A stretch of DNA of 64,000 nucleotides, taken from NCBI GenBank assembly GCA_022316685.1, contig JAKJHU010000851.1, positions 49,561-113,560 of the forward strand, in the 5' to 3' direction. The stretch comes from Progne subis subis (Eukaryota; Chordata; Aves; Passeriformes; Hirundinidae). Shown here piece after piece: positions 33,930-45,700 of the stretch (positions are counted from its first letter, which is position 1; each line of letters begins with the position of its first letter). The notes under the pieces are model-generated. The model had not been told where the DNA came from. It saw nothing but the letters and a program-made list of their open reading frames with translations, and made no database searches. The translations under genes were made by a program, and so were the position numbers.

Positions 33930-36047
33930 ACACAAAGACCTTCCCGGTGCTGTGCCCTGGGCCAGGAGGGATTGTGCCACCAGAGCTGAGCCTAAATTTC
34001 TTCTCCCAGTCAGCTTTAGGGCACAGAACATGGAGAAGGCATAGCTGACACTCAGCTTTCTGCAGTCCTCCAGAAGGATTCTGTGTGTAGCAGCCTAGGA
34101 ACAGGTTTTAGGTGTGAGGGGAGGGGAATTCAGAGCTCTTTTCTCCCCTGTGGGCTGAGGGTCTGCATTTCCAATGGCCCTGCAGCTGCCAAAGGGGCCT
34201 TTTTCACTCAGCTGAGAACAGTTCTGCTGAAAGCCTGTCCTAAACCTGCTTTTCCTGCAAATGTGCCCAATGAGTCCTCATTTTTTTGCAGACCCAGGTC
34301 TTTTGTGCCTACAGGTGTGAGAACTGAAAGATGGAACAGCTCTGCTGGGGGGAAGTTCTCTTTTTCTTGTTTGTTTTTCTTTTGGGGTTCAGTTTGGGGT
34401 TTTTTTTGTTTGGTCTGGTTTATTTTCCTGTTCTTTGCTTTGATTGGTTTTGTTGATGTGGAGGAGAGCTCTTTTATTTTAGGTTTTGTGGGATTTGTGG
34501 TTTTGTTTTGTTTTCTTTGGGGGTTTTTTCTTTTTTTTTTTTTTTTTTGATGTTTTTTCATTCTTTAATTAACTCACCCTGTCAGCTTTGGGCAGAGCTC
34601 TGTACCTCTATGTGACACTTGCCTGTGGCACTGTGGAGGTGGCCAGGGGGACCTTCCCCGAGCTGTGTGCACAGCAATGCACATCAGCCCAGGCCGGGGG
34701 TGCTCAGTGCCCGCTCAGTTTTGCTGTCTGGCTGTGGCTCTGGACGCTTCCCTTGGAGCGTCTCCAGGCAGGGAACGTTGGAGCTGTCCCCACCGTGGTG
34801 TCACAGAGAGGGGAACGCTGGGGCTGTCCCGCTCCTGCCCCGGCCCCAAGAGCTCTGCCAGCGCCTGGAGGAGACACAAAGGCTGAGCCCAAGGGTGAGA
34901 ACTGCAGAAGGGGCTGAGCTGGGAGGGAGGCAGCGGGATCATGGAGTCCAGGCCCCTGGCCCTGCACAGACAGCCCAACAGTGGCAGCCTGGGCATTCCC
35001 GGGAGCGGTGTCCAAAGGCTCCTGGAGCTGCGGCAGCCTCACAGCTGTGACCATTCCCTGGGGAGCCTGGTGAGTGGTCAAGCCCCCTGTAGGGGAAGAA
35101 GCTTTTGCTGGTCTCCAGCCCGCAGCTGGCCTGGCCCAGCCCCAGCCGTTCCCTGGGGTGCATTCCCTGCTGGCCCCGGGGCAGAAGTCTCAGCTGCCCC
35201 TGCTGCTGTCCCTGGGCAGGAGGCGCAGCCCCCGGGGAGCTCTGAGCTCCGTCTGCTGCTGGGCTGCGGCCGAAGCGAGCCAGTGCCGGCAGAGCTCTGG
35301 GGAAAGGTCCCGGCCCTGGCTTGGGGCTGGGCCAGAGCCCAGGGAGCAAATCAACTTGCAGCTGCTGCCCCAGAGCAGGGAAGAGCAGGAATTGCTGGCT
35401 GGGAGAGACTCTTGCCAAGGGCCTGCAGTGCCAGGGCACAGGCCATGGCTGGATGCTGCTTGGGGCCAGGGTGAGCTGGGATGTGGGGATGGACTTGTTC
35501 CCTGGGAGGGCGGTGGGGCCCTGGCACAGAGTGGGAGGAAAAGCTGCAGCTGCCCTGGAATGGCTGGAAGTGTGCAAGGGCTGGTTAGGAGGGGACTTCC
35601 TGCCCAGAAGTGATGGGATGGGATGGGATGGGATGGGATGGGATGGGATGGGATGGGATGGGATGGGATGGGATGGGATGGGATGGGATGGGATGGGATG
35701 GGATGGGATGGGATGGGATGGGATGGGATGGGATGGGATGGGATGGGATGGGATGGATCAGTGTAATGTGGGGTGTAATTGCAGTGTGGGGGTGGTAGTA
35801 AAGTTGGGAGTAGTAGGGATTGCAATGGGGGGATGGGGTGGTTTGGGCTCTTGGAGTAGGGGAGTAGAGGGAGGGAAAGAAAGAAGCAGTTTTTAAAGGC
35901 TGCTGGTGCTTTTAGAAATTTTGGGGCCTGGAAGTGTCTTGTGTGAGACTGCAGTGAAATTGGGAAGGCTGAGTTTAAGGTGCCGTGCTGTGCAGGGCTG
36001 AGGTGGAGGGGCAGTGATTTTGAAAGCTAAGGGTACCTGCTTCCAAG
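33930..36047 (-). repeat. duplicated GC-rich unit, copy 3
   Basis: Direct repeat of 20130-22205 and inverted repeat of 8347-9812. It contains the T-rich stretch (34360-34560), the GC-rich core with about 60 extra bases near 35350-35415, and a (GGGAT)n array. Non-coding. Confidence 0.85.
35615..35754 (+). repeat. (GGGAT)n array, copy 3
   Basis: About 28 perfect units, ten more than in copy 2, so the array length varies between copies. Confidence 0.97.
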
Positions 36048-36141
36048 AAAGAAAGAAAGAAATGAGAGAGAGAGAGAAGGAAAGGAGAAAGGAAAAAGGA
36101 AGGAAGGAAGGAAAGAAGGAAGGAACGAACAAACGAAGGAA
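36048..36141 (+). repeat. short purine microsatellite, unit 3
   Basis: GAAA and GGAA units with interruptions, under 100 bases. Positional equivalent of the 480-base and 620-base tracts in units 1 and 2. Confidence 0.9.
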
Positions 36142-36999
36142 GGGTTTTAAATGAAGCTCTGTATGTCTAATTTAATAAGCAAGAATGTTGAATTTGGCAG
36201 CAATGCAATTTTATGTAAGTAGCATTTTTTAATCAAGCATGTACAAAAATTTGGCAGCGATTAATTAAAGATAAGTACTGTTCAGATAAATCATAAACAA
36301 AACTGACCACGATATGGAGGGGGATTTCTCACCCTACCTCATGTACAAAATGAAGTAATCCAACTTAAAATTATATGCTGTATGCTAATACATATTCATT
36401 AATATTTCCTGTAAATCTCCTCCTATTTTCAATTCTTAAATGCTACATCACTATACTACATAGCACATGCTCCACTTGTTGTTAGGGGGTCTTCTTGGCT
36501 TCTTGGTGGTCTTCTTCAGATGAAGGCTCATCATCTTCCTCTCATCCTATGAATAACCTTACTGACTGCACATGTGCTCTAAGTTTTGTGTTATACATAA
36601 ATAAGCATTATGTACCAAAAAGTAATTATTTCATGGATCAAACCACCACCCAAACTCCCTGCCTTGGAATAGTCCCAACTTTGTCCATCTCAAGGCCAGT
36701 TCTATCTTAAGACATCCTGTATCCCATCACATCTGCAAAGGGCCCATCTCCCGACCTTGGCGTAGTCCCAGCTTTGGCCAATCCAGCTTTGAAACTCTTG
36801 CTTATCTCAAACTGCATCCTGTATCTTATTTTTCTCATGTAGCATCTGCCAAGGGGCCCATCTGCTTTGTAACACTACTCACAGCTACTTTTTCCTTTAC
36901 TACTTTATAACAAATATTTTTAAACTATATATATATATATTAAATATTGATATGATTACAACTAGCATGAATCATTTTCATTTATTACGATTGCCCCCA
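36142..36999 (-). mobile_element. ERV-A-type LTR, unit 3
   Basis: Reverse complement of 7023-7866, here still joined to env. The purine-rich sequence before it (viral sense AAAAGAGAAATGGGGG) is a better polypurine tract than that of ERV-A. Confidence 0.85.
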
Positions 37000-37185
37000 T
37001 TTCTCTTTTTAATCATATTGATTCATCCTTTTTAATTAAAACTGAATTTCAATTTCTTCTATATTCCCAATAATCCAGGTTTTTATGTTCTTTTATTTCA
37101 ACCTCTAATTTTTCTAACGTCTCCCATGCTGCATCAAGCTTTTAGTATTGCCTTCTCAAATTTGATTAACATCTCTTGTGCTAGA
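37000..37185 (-). pseudogene. env: ERV-A-type env, 3' end, separated piece
   Basis: Reverse complement of about 6850-7010 of ERV-A. It is separated from the rest of env at 39115 by a nested insertion and ends in the CTAGA target duplication. Confidence 0.85.
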
Positions 37186-39114
37186 TGTAGTGGTTTTACA
37201 TTCACTAAATTCTGGTCTTAGTGCTCACTCTTTTTCTGTGGGAGGTTGTAGCAGGATTTTTGGAGACAGACACAGAGAGGCCTTACCGTGCTGGGAAAGT
37301 TCTGTTGTTTTAGCACTGTCAAGGACGATGAGCCTGAGAACCAGGACACTGAGCCTGAGAACCAGCTTTTTCCCTCAACAAAATTGAAAACAAGTAATTT
37401 CAGAGGAATACTTCTGCAGATAACACTAGTGAATAGTGTAGCCACTTGGGGCTCATGGACACGAGGGATAGTCAATAGCGAGTAGTAAAATGCCACGTGA
37501 ACAGCTTAGGCACTAGCATGATATATGTATAAAAGAACCCTGTGTACCCTCAATAAATGAGCATTCACCATTACTTCTGTGAAGAAGATGATTGACTCTG
37601 GTTGCTCCCTGTGTTTTAAATCACCTTTAGGAGAGAAACTAGGATAAAAACAAAGCAGGCTTAATCTTAAAAATGAACAAATAGTTTTATTAACACACAC
37701 TAAAAGAATGGAAAAAGAAAGTTGGGGGAAAAAAACTAAAACAAACCAGAATGAAACTCTAAAAACACTTTTCTTTCTCTTTACAAACTGTTAACTTTCT
37801 TACAAAACAACATAAAGAGACAAAACTTGTAATTTTCAGTCAGTTTCACTCTCTGACAATAGTCTTTCATTAATCCTTTAGGGGAAGAGTCTCTCTTAGA
37901 GTCATAGATCCCACTGACAACCTAGAACAGTTCTCTTGTGGGTTTTTTAAACTGTCACAAAAACAACCGCCCGGGGAAACTTGCTTTTGTGACCCCTCCC
38001 ATTATCAGGTTTTCAAGCTGCTTATGGGTCATGGGTCTTAGACTTTTGCATCCTGGGGTGTCACCTTTTAAAGATGAATGACTCCAAAGCAAAGGATTCT
38101 TCACCTCAAGGTACAGAGATATCTTCTCACTTCTTCACTGGTGCAGAGGGCTTCTCATCTTTATCTCTGTTCAAGCATCTTATAGGATGTTACTTAGTTC
38201 ATCACAAACACTTTTGCTTGAATACACACACAAATCTAAACAATCATCTCCCCAAATGTGTATCTTTTTCATGATTTAAAGGAATCATCTAAATGTAGAG
38301 TTTATTTCTTTAGGCTCAAATAAGAATTGAACAACCAACTCTTCAACCCTCTGTCCCAATAGTCTTTTCACTCTTGCTCTACTGATTTAATGCTGTTTCT
38401 TCTTTATGTTCACTCCGTCCTTTTCCTTTTTCTCTCAGAGAAGGGCTAAGCTCTGGAAGCTTCATGTTGCCAGGAGAGGGTTAAATCTGCCTAGAGTCTT
38501 TTTTTCTCCTGCGGTAGCTTGTGGTATTAGATGTTGAAGGCCATGCTGATGAGGGAGGAAGAACTCACACAGAAACATCAGAGATCAGAGCACCTGGGCA
38601 GTCTGGATTCACAAAAAAACTAGGCAGGATCATAAATGCCTTCTCAGCCCAGCCCTCGGTGTAAATCAGGGTGGCCTCAGCCTAAATGGTGCCCATAGCT
38701 CTTATCAGGGCCCGGCAGAGATCTCTCCCTGCTCCAGGGAAGCTTGGAGAAAGCAGTTGTTGTAAAGCAGCAACCTCTCCTTCCCCCCCTTCACCCGGGA
38801 GCTGATGGAATCTGGCCAGGCCTCAGGCCAGCTCCCTCCCAAAAGGGAGGAGCAGCAGGCTCAGCTCGATGTTACTTGTCTCTCTCCGGCCAAAGGAAAG
38901 AAGGAAAAAGACCACCTACAAGAAATCAAGGGTTTTCATATGGTACTTCCCAAAGTCGTAGATAACAATTTTCAGTAGTTAAAACAGATGCCAATATTCC
39001 AACTAACCCTCTGATAGGTTCCTGTCCTTTCTAAAGCAATTCCAAGGTCCTGACCTGGAGAATCATTCTACATTCTTCTAGAACGAAAAAACTAAACTAT
39101 ACTAACCCATGACA
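37186..39114. mobile_element. nested 1.9-kb TG...CA insertion with 5-bp target duplication
   Basis: The segment begins TGTAGTGG, ends CATGACA and is flanked on both sides by CTAGA (37181-37185 and 39115-39119). Outside it, env continues as in ERV-A. Its first 420 bases look like a plus-oriented LTR, with TATAAAAG near 37530 and AATAAATG near 37552. The remaining 1.5 kb looks like a minus-oriented LTR-type sequence starting TGTCATGGG at 39114. It may be one long LTR or a composite of two. No coding frame is supported. Confidence 0.75.
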
Positions 39115-40064
39115 CTAGAGTAGTCTCTTTATGTTCAGTCAACATCTCTTCAGGTCCTTTCTTTTGAGTGCAAGTAGGTCTAGCTTTTAATATCATCAAA
39201 GAATCTGGTTTCCCTTTTGCTGCCAATTCTGGATCAATGGGCATTGCTGTCATTTGCATTCCTTGTATCACTGGGTGCATTAGTCTAAGAAGACATGGAA
39301 TCATGCATGGTAAGAATAACAATCCTAATCCAGAACATAACAGCATAAATCCCACCTTCTTCCACCAGGCTCCTCCAAAGAGGTTATCCCACCAATCCAT
39401 TTTTAGAATAGAATTCCACTTTTGAACAGGTACACGTACCACCCTTTTAATTTCTTCAGCAAGTTTTGTGATGGCTTCCCCATGATCATCTCTCTCCACA
39501 CAGCACCCAGATTCCTTAAATCTTCCTCAAACTCCCCCTTCTTCAGCCAACAGATAATCTACGGCAATTCTGATTCGATGCTCACATTTGTGAATGCTGC
39601 TTGGCCAGTAACTTCAGGGCATCAGAAGTATGGTTTGATACAACCTCCACTCCCGCCTGGAGTCTTATCAAGCAATTCAATAGATAAATTGGTGTCCTAT
39701 ATCCCCAAGATCCACCCTCAGCCCAGGTTGCTGGGTCATAATATGCTATGATTATTTCTGCAGGCCATTTGTCTTCCCCCCATTCCTGGTTTCCCCCTGC
39801 CTTTGGGAAGTCAAGGTTTAAATCTCTTTTATTCCTTTCTAGAGCGTCATAAAGTGGTGTTCCTAGCATATTGCTCCTAGACCTTGGGATGACGAAGAAG
39901 GAGGGTCGTATAACTCCTAAGGTACAGGTTCCCTCCCACTTTTGAGGTAATTCACTCTATGTTCATTGCCCACAAATGCAATGTATTCCATCAGGGGCTT
40001 TCCATTTACTATCTGTGTTTTCTTGTTGTTCCCAAGAGGATTTTAGGGTGGTTTTTTTTTTTTT

Positions 40065-40097
<33 letters not shown>

Positions 40098-40283
40098 ATT
40101 GGTAGGAGTTAGCTCCAGGACTTTTATGCCAGCACAAATCAGTTTGATTATTCCACTCACAATTAATTTCCATTGTTATTCCCCAATACCCAGTTAAAAT
40201 TTTTGGTCACCAAGTCTTAGTTTTATTATCCAAATTAACTACTAAGGTAGATATACAAGGAGTATATCCTACTACTTCATGAT
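39115..40283 (-). pseudogene. env: ERV-A-type env remnant, transmembrane unit and part of surface unit
   Basis: Second copy of about 5700-6850 of ERV-A. It shares the membrane segment (LPCMIPCLLR), the GSWGYRTPIYLLN motif and the TGA (about 39530) in place of the first Cys of CX7CC. A T-run at about 40051-40096 corresponds to an A-run in ERV-A near 5894. It is cut at 40283 by the ERVL LTR. With the shared LTR and flank, this is a duplicated locus, not an independent insertion. Confidence 0.85.
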
Positions 40284-41058
40284 TGTTGTGGTTTCAGACA
40301 GATTTTGGGAGAAACCCTCCCACGGGGCCCCCCTCCCCTCCCCCAACCGGTTCGGGAAAAGACTTCCTCGGAGAGAAGTGGAAAAAACCTGTTTATTAAA
40401 CAGGCAAAGCACTCCCAGCACAATACCTGATGACAAGAGCTTCGTGCTGCTTACGGAGGGATAACAAACTTAAAGAAAGTCTCATCTTGAATATAGTCAC
40501 TGTGCTCCACCGCTCCGTCTCCGCTGGCGCAGGGAGAAAAGGAGATGTGCAGGGCTGGTCTTGGTGGGGTTGGTCCCCTGTGGAGGTCCCCAGTGCTTCC
40601 CCATGTCCTTAGTCCGGAGAGGTTGGAACAATTCCAAGGAGAGAGAAAAAAAAAAAAAAAAGGAAGAAAAAAAGGGAAGAGAAATAAAATCTTCAGCTAT
40701 TCTACAGTGTCTAACTACGCTAGCACTAAACTAAAACTAACTGCAGGGGAAAAAAACAACAGAGCTTCTTTCATCTTGCAGTGTTCCAACTCGCCTGCTT
40801 CAAGGTCACTCTGAGGAGCAGAGTTTTCCTGGGGAAAAACAAACGGCGCTTCCCCTCCCCTTTGCACCCAACAGACAATTGGGGATACACAGTCACCCCA
40901 GGATATCTTCCACCCCTTATCCCCATATCGTCGACTTATGGACAGAACCAATGTATATTCCACATCGTGTATTTATCCACATAAAACTTCCATCCGTTCT
41001 CCCCACAAAAAAAAAATAAAAAAAAAATACAAGCAATACCTGTCATGCTCCTGTCACA
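40284..41058 (-). mobile_element. ERVL-type LTR
   Basis: Plus strand runs TGTTGTGGTTTCAGAC...CCTGTCACA. On the minus strand AATAAACAGG near 40398 is a polyadenylation signal. It lies just downstream, in viral sense, of the ERVL integrase at 41278, so it is the 3' LTR of that element. Confidence 0.75.
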
Positions 41059-41277
41059 TTCCACACTGAGTCACTGAATCCAGGCCCCAGGCTGCAGGGC
41101 AGCAGGATTCCTCTCTCACTTCCTTATTCCTTCAACACTTGCTCATAATTTCAACACTTAACACATACCCTCTCACTTACACACTTCCTTCTATTTCATT
41201 CTGCCTGGTTTAATGTACAGACAATGGGAATAGCATTCAGCAAACAGTGATGTTTACAAATGATTCTCACCCAACAA
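41059..41277 (-). other. ERVL 3' untranslated stretch
   Basis: Between integrase and LTR, no env, as expected for ERVL. No feature seen. Confidence 0.5.
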
Positions 41278-42343
41278 TCAGATCTCCCTGAGATACACAT
41301 TGTGTTGTTCCATCTCCTGCATTATCCACCATGTGCAACCTGGTCCCTGAGCAAAGACAACCCCACAAATGGGTTTGTCTGTACTTGAGGCAGACTGGAT
41401 CCACACTGTCTTCCCTAACAGACCTCTGACATGCACCACTGGGACTTTATCTCCATCTGTTGTATGCAGAGGCTCAGCCTGGGTGGGGTCTGCTCGGTTG
41501 GTGGAGCTTCGGGTGTTGACCAACCAGGTGGCCTTTGCCAAATGCTGCTCCCAGTTCTTGAAAGATCCCCCCCCAATGCTTTCAACTGGGTTTTTAACAA
41601 TGCACTGTGCCTCTCCACTTTGCCTGCAGCAGGTGCATGGTAGGGAATATGGTACACCCACTCAATGCCATGTTCTCTAGCCCAGGTGTTTATAAGGCTG
41701 TTCTTGAAATGAGTCCCATTGTCTGACTCAATCCTCTCAGGGGTACCATGTCTCCACAGGATTTGCTTTTCAAGGCCCAGGATGGTGTTCTGGGCAGTAG
41801 CATGGGGCACAGGGTAGGTCTCCAGCCACCCCGTGGTGGCTTCCACCATTGTGAGCACGTAGCGCTTGCCTTGGCGGGTTTGGGGAAGGGTGATGTAGTC
41901 AATCTGCGAGGCTTCCCCGTACTTATACTTGGACCATCGCCCGCCATACCATAGGGGCTTCACCTGCTTGGCCTGTTTGATGGCAGCACACATCTCACAG
42001 TCATGGATAACCTGAGAAATACTGTCCATGGTTAGATCCACCCCTCGGTCTCGGGCCCACTTATAGGTGGCATCTCTACCCTGATGGCCTGAGGCATCAT
42101 GGGCCCATCGAGCTAAAAACAACTCTCCCTTGTGTTCCCAATTTAAATCAATCTTTGACACTTCTATTTTTGCTGCCCGATCTACCTGCTCGTTGTTTCG
42201 ATGCTCTTCATTAACTCTACTCTTGGGGATGTGGGAATCTATGTGGTGGACTTTCACAGGTAGTCTCCCTACCCTGGTAGCAATGTCTTTCCACTCCTCA
42301 GCAGCCCAAATTGGTTTCCCTCCACGCTGCCATTAGCCTCTTT
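41278..42343 (-). pseudogene. pol: ERVL integrase, nearly intact
   Basis: The zinc domain has HDASGH and CEMC (about 42000-42110). The catalytic core has QIDYI, ESDNGTHF and KVERH carrying the D, D and E residues (about 41900, 41730 and 41620). A frameshift falls in a run of eight C (41568-41575), after which the C-terminal domain continues to TAG near 41278 in another frame. One in-frame stop near 42335 separates it from RNase H. Only the frameshift and that stop prevent a full domain. Confidence 0.88.
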
Positions 42344-43164
42344 CTACCTCTTCAGCCATCCCCACAGAGCATTGGCTACCATCCATGAATCAGTGTAGAG
42401 GTAGAGCCTCGGCCACCCCTCTCTTTCAGCAATATCCAAGGCCAATTGAACAGCCTTGAGTTCTGCAAGTTGACTTGATCCACCCTCTCCTTCAGTGGCC
42501 TCAGCAACCTGTCGTGTGGGGCTCCACACGGCTGCTTTCCACTTCTGGTTCATCCCTACAATACAACAGGAACCGTAAGTGAAAAGGGCATAATGCATCT
42601 CCTCTGCTGGCAGTTGGTTGTATGGTGGAGCCTCTTCAGCCCGTGTCACTTGCTCTTGTTCTTCATCTGTGAGGCCAAAATTTTCACCCTCAGGCCAATT
42701 GGTAATTATTTCCAAAATCCCAGGGCAATTCAGTTTACCCATACGGGCATGCTGCGTAATAAGAGCAATCCACTTGCTCCATGTGGCATCAGTGGCATGA
42801 TGGGTGGAGGGGACCTCCCCTTTGAACATCCACCCCAGCACAGGCAGTCGAGGTGCCAGGAGGAGTTGCGCCTCTGTACCAATCACCTCCGAGGCGGCTT
42901 GAACTCCTTCATAGGCTGCTAAGATTACCTTCTCAGTGGGGGTGTAATTGGCTTCAGACCCTCTGTAGCTTGGACTCCAAAATCCTAGTGGCCGGCCTCG
43001 AGTCTCACCAGGCACTTTCTGCCAAAGGCTCCGGGACAGGCCATTGTTCCCAGCTGCTGAGTAGAGCACGTTCTTCACATCTGGTCCCATCCTGACTGGG
43101 CCAAGGGCTACTGCATGAGCGATCTCCTGCTTGATCTGGGCAAAAGCTTGTTGCTGCTCAGGGC
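42344..43164 (-). pseudogene. pol: ERVL RT connection and RNase H, 5'-truncated
   Basis: A long open stretch shows YTDSWMVANALWGW, the RNase H TDS motif, and SQLAELKAV with the catalytic Glu. RT fingers and palm are missing because the element is cut at 43164 by the LTR of ERV-E. The 5' half of this ERVL is not found on the other side of ERV-E. Confidence 0.88.
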
Positions 43165-43566
43165 TGTTACCCTGGTTTTTCTGAGTTTTTTAATTAGCCT
43201 TTTGAATTTCATAATGGAGTCAGATCTTTTAGCTACTGTACAATATTAGAGCACTTTTCTACCTTTGCCACAAGATGTAACATAAACAAATCCTTTGTTT
43301 TTCATTCTTTGTCCTTTGTTTGCATATTTCTAACCTGAAAAACAACTGTAACTGACAGTTGGTCTGGCCACTGAGGCTGAGGGGTGGAAACCCCAAAAGG
43401 CCAATCTTCGGCTAGACCCACAAATGTATAAAAAGTAAAGAATAAACAAGGAGGGTTCTTCCTTTTCCGTCTCTCTCTGCTCTCGGAGCAGTGAGCTGGA
43501 ATCGGAAGGTCCTCTGCTTGCAAAGATTTCTGTCTGCCTGTGACTGCTTTGTATGTCTCGGTGACA
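43165..43566 (+). mobile_element. ERV-E 5' LTR
   Basis: TGTTACCC...GGTGACA. GTATAAAAAG near 43426 and AATAAAC near 43441 give the promoter and polyadenylation signals. Confidence 0.93.
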
Positions 43567-43568
43567 TC

Positions 43569-43587
43569 TGGTGACCCCAAGTGGACG
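43569..43587 (+). promoter_or_regulatory. primer-binding site of ERV-E
   Basis: TGGTGACCCCAAGTGGACG starts two bases after the LTR. The first ten bases equal the tRNA-Trp site (TGGTGACCCC); the rest differ, so the primer identity is tentative. Confidence 0.55.
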
Positions 43588-43638
43588 AATGTTTTGGTGA
43601 GGTTTTTCCTTCCCCTCTTTGCCTGTTTTGTGTTTATC

Positions 43639-45130
43639 ATGGAGGATTCCTTAGTTTGTGAACTTTGGGGAGATATCTTGCAGCGGAAGGATGCTCAGAT
43701 ATCCCAAGAGGGGCTTCAGAGTCTATTTGCATGGGGCAGGCGACATGGGTTCTTTCCCACTCCAGGGTCTGCGATCAATTGTCGAGAGTTTTATCTCCTG
43801 AGGGATTGTATGTTAGACTGCCTTGATATAGAATATGGTGAGGAACTTGCAAAGGTGTTTTTACAGTGGAAACTATTTGAGAGAGCGGTATTTAAGTCGA
43901 CTCCTTACAGCTCGAAGGCTGAAAGCCCTTGTCCGAAGCAGGACAGAGAGCTGGAGGGAGGCGGGGTCATTATGTCAGATCCGGGATCTGAACTTGAGCT
44001 CATTTGCGATTCTTCCCCTCCATCCCCTGTTCCTGCGTGAGGGGTTTCCCCCACCTCGGGTTCAAGCGCTGGTCTCGGGCAGGGGGGGGCAGAGCTCCGC
44101 CGAGCCCGGGGTCAGTTCTGCCGACCCCCGCTCCACAGGGCAGCCGGAGCGGGGCGGGGTCACCTCCTCTCCATGCCTTTCCGGCTTTGATGGTGGGGGC
44201 GGCCCGGGGAAGCGGTCTCCACTTTTTTTGGCCGAGATTCGGTCACTGTGCATTGTCTGTTCTGCTGCACGACCGTCACGTATCCGATGGAGTCGAGCGA
44301 CGTGGAGTTCCCCACCCTGCCACCCAGCCTGGGCCCGGAGGCGGCTGTACTGGCTGCCTCTGCCCCGGCGCTGCCGCGGGACGCTGCCGGAGGCAGGACC
44401 CCGGTCAGTCCCTCGGCGGGCACTGCCCCCACACGCGGGCTGACAGCTTCGCCCCGATCTGGGGTGGGGGGGGCCGCGGGCTCCCAGGCCCCCGTGGGAC
44501 CCCTTCTCGGGGGGGTTCTGGACACTCCGCCTCCCGTGCCAGCCCCATGGGCTGCAGGCGATGCTCGCGGGGCAGGAAGAGGCTCTGATGCAGCCGGTTC
44601 TAATGGGCAGCCAGCAGGGACCGATGCGGCCCCGCCAGGGAAGGAGGCGTGATCTCCGCCTCCGCTTAGACGCAACACAAATCCCCTAGCAGTTGTGCCT
44701 GCCGCAGAGGCATCTGACCGGTCTCCGGCGGCCGATGCGGACTCCAGCTCCACTGCAGATGCGGCGGGCCCGACACCAGCGGCTGGTCCGACCCCGCCCC
44801 CGCTTCCCGCTGAGGCGGCTATGGGCGGCGAGGTGTTTAAATTCAGCGCGAGCGGGGACACGGCTGGAATGCGGCCGGTCTTTGATAAGAGCAAAAGTTC
44901 CTGCGCTGTTGGCTCTTCGACAACAGCTTGGACGCTCCCCCCTTGTCAGGTGACTGTAAGGCCAAGAGACTGCAGTCAGTTCTGGGACGAGGTAAAGGCT
45001 AAGGTTGAAGGATTGAGTGCTGGTGCAGGACCTGCAGTGCCTGCATCTGACCCTGTGGGGTCCACAGGGCAGGATAAGGCAGGTGCCGCTGCTTCATCTG
45101 AGGGTCTTCAGGCCTTTCCTGTCCTTCAGG
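43639..45130 (+). pseudogene. gag: ERV-E gag remnant lacking capsid and nucleocapsid
   Basis: ATG 43639 opens a matrix-like frame (MEDSLVCELWGDILQ...) to TGA 44038. A very GC-rich, proline/alanine-rich linker follows in shifting frames (44050-44900). A third frame (44695-45130) ends in LQAFPVLQG, resembling the N-terminal edge of a class II capsid. The capsid major homology region and both zinc knuckles are absent. The base composition of the linker is unlike the rest of the element. Confidence 0.7.
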
Positions 45131-45700
45131 GTATCATAATGCACCTGGGACTGACTGATGCGGATTTTTCGGGACAGATTCACGCAATGGTCTCCACACC
45201 CACCCCCCCCTCTGACTATTCCAAAAGGCACACAAATTGCTCAGCTTGTTCCTTTTAAGACTTCTGTTTCCAGAACTGAGGAGACGGTGGCTTTGGCTCT
45301 ACTGGGCCACCTCAAGTGCACTGGACTGCTGTCCTGACCAAAGACCGTTCTGAGATGCTGTGTACCGTGTCCATGGTTGGTGCCACACCATCGGAGGTTC
45401 ACCTTCGTGGCCTCCTAGATACGGGGGCTGACGTGAGCATTCTCTCTCTGGCTGCTTGGCCCCCGCAGTGGCCTTTGACCCTGGCAAAGACATCGATTGC
45501 GGGCTTCAGAGGAACGAAGCAATGCTACGTGAGCCAGAATCCCGTGGCCATCACGAACTCGGAGGGACAGACAGTCATAACTTGGCCTCGTGTTACTGAG
45601 ATTCCTCAGAACCTCTGGGGGAGGGATGTTTTGGCTGCATGGGGGGTGCGATTGGGAACGGATTTTTGTTTGGGGCCACTGTGATGAAGGGCGCAGAGTG
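45131..45700 (+). pseudogene. pro: ERV-E dUTPase tail and protease
   Basis: LGLTDADFSGQIHAMVS (about 45147-45197) is a dUTPase motif. A frame change then leads to GTQIAQLVPF, the last dUTPase motif. The protease follows with LLDTGADVSIL (about 45409-45440), an intact active-site loop, and ends near 45684. The dUTPase start is missing, so the deletion that removed capsid also removed it. Confidence 0.75.

Noticed and set aside
44160..44894. A 244-codon minus-strand frame opposite ERV-E gag
   Set aside because: Antisense shadow in very GC-rich sequence with no domain.
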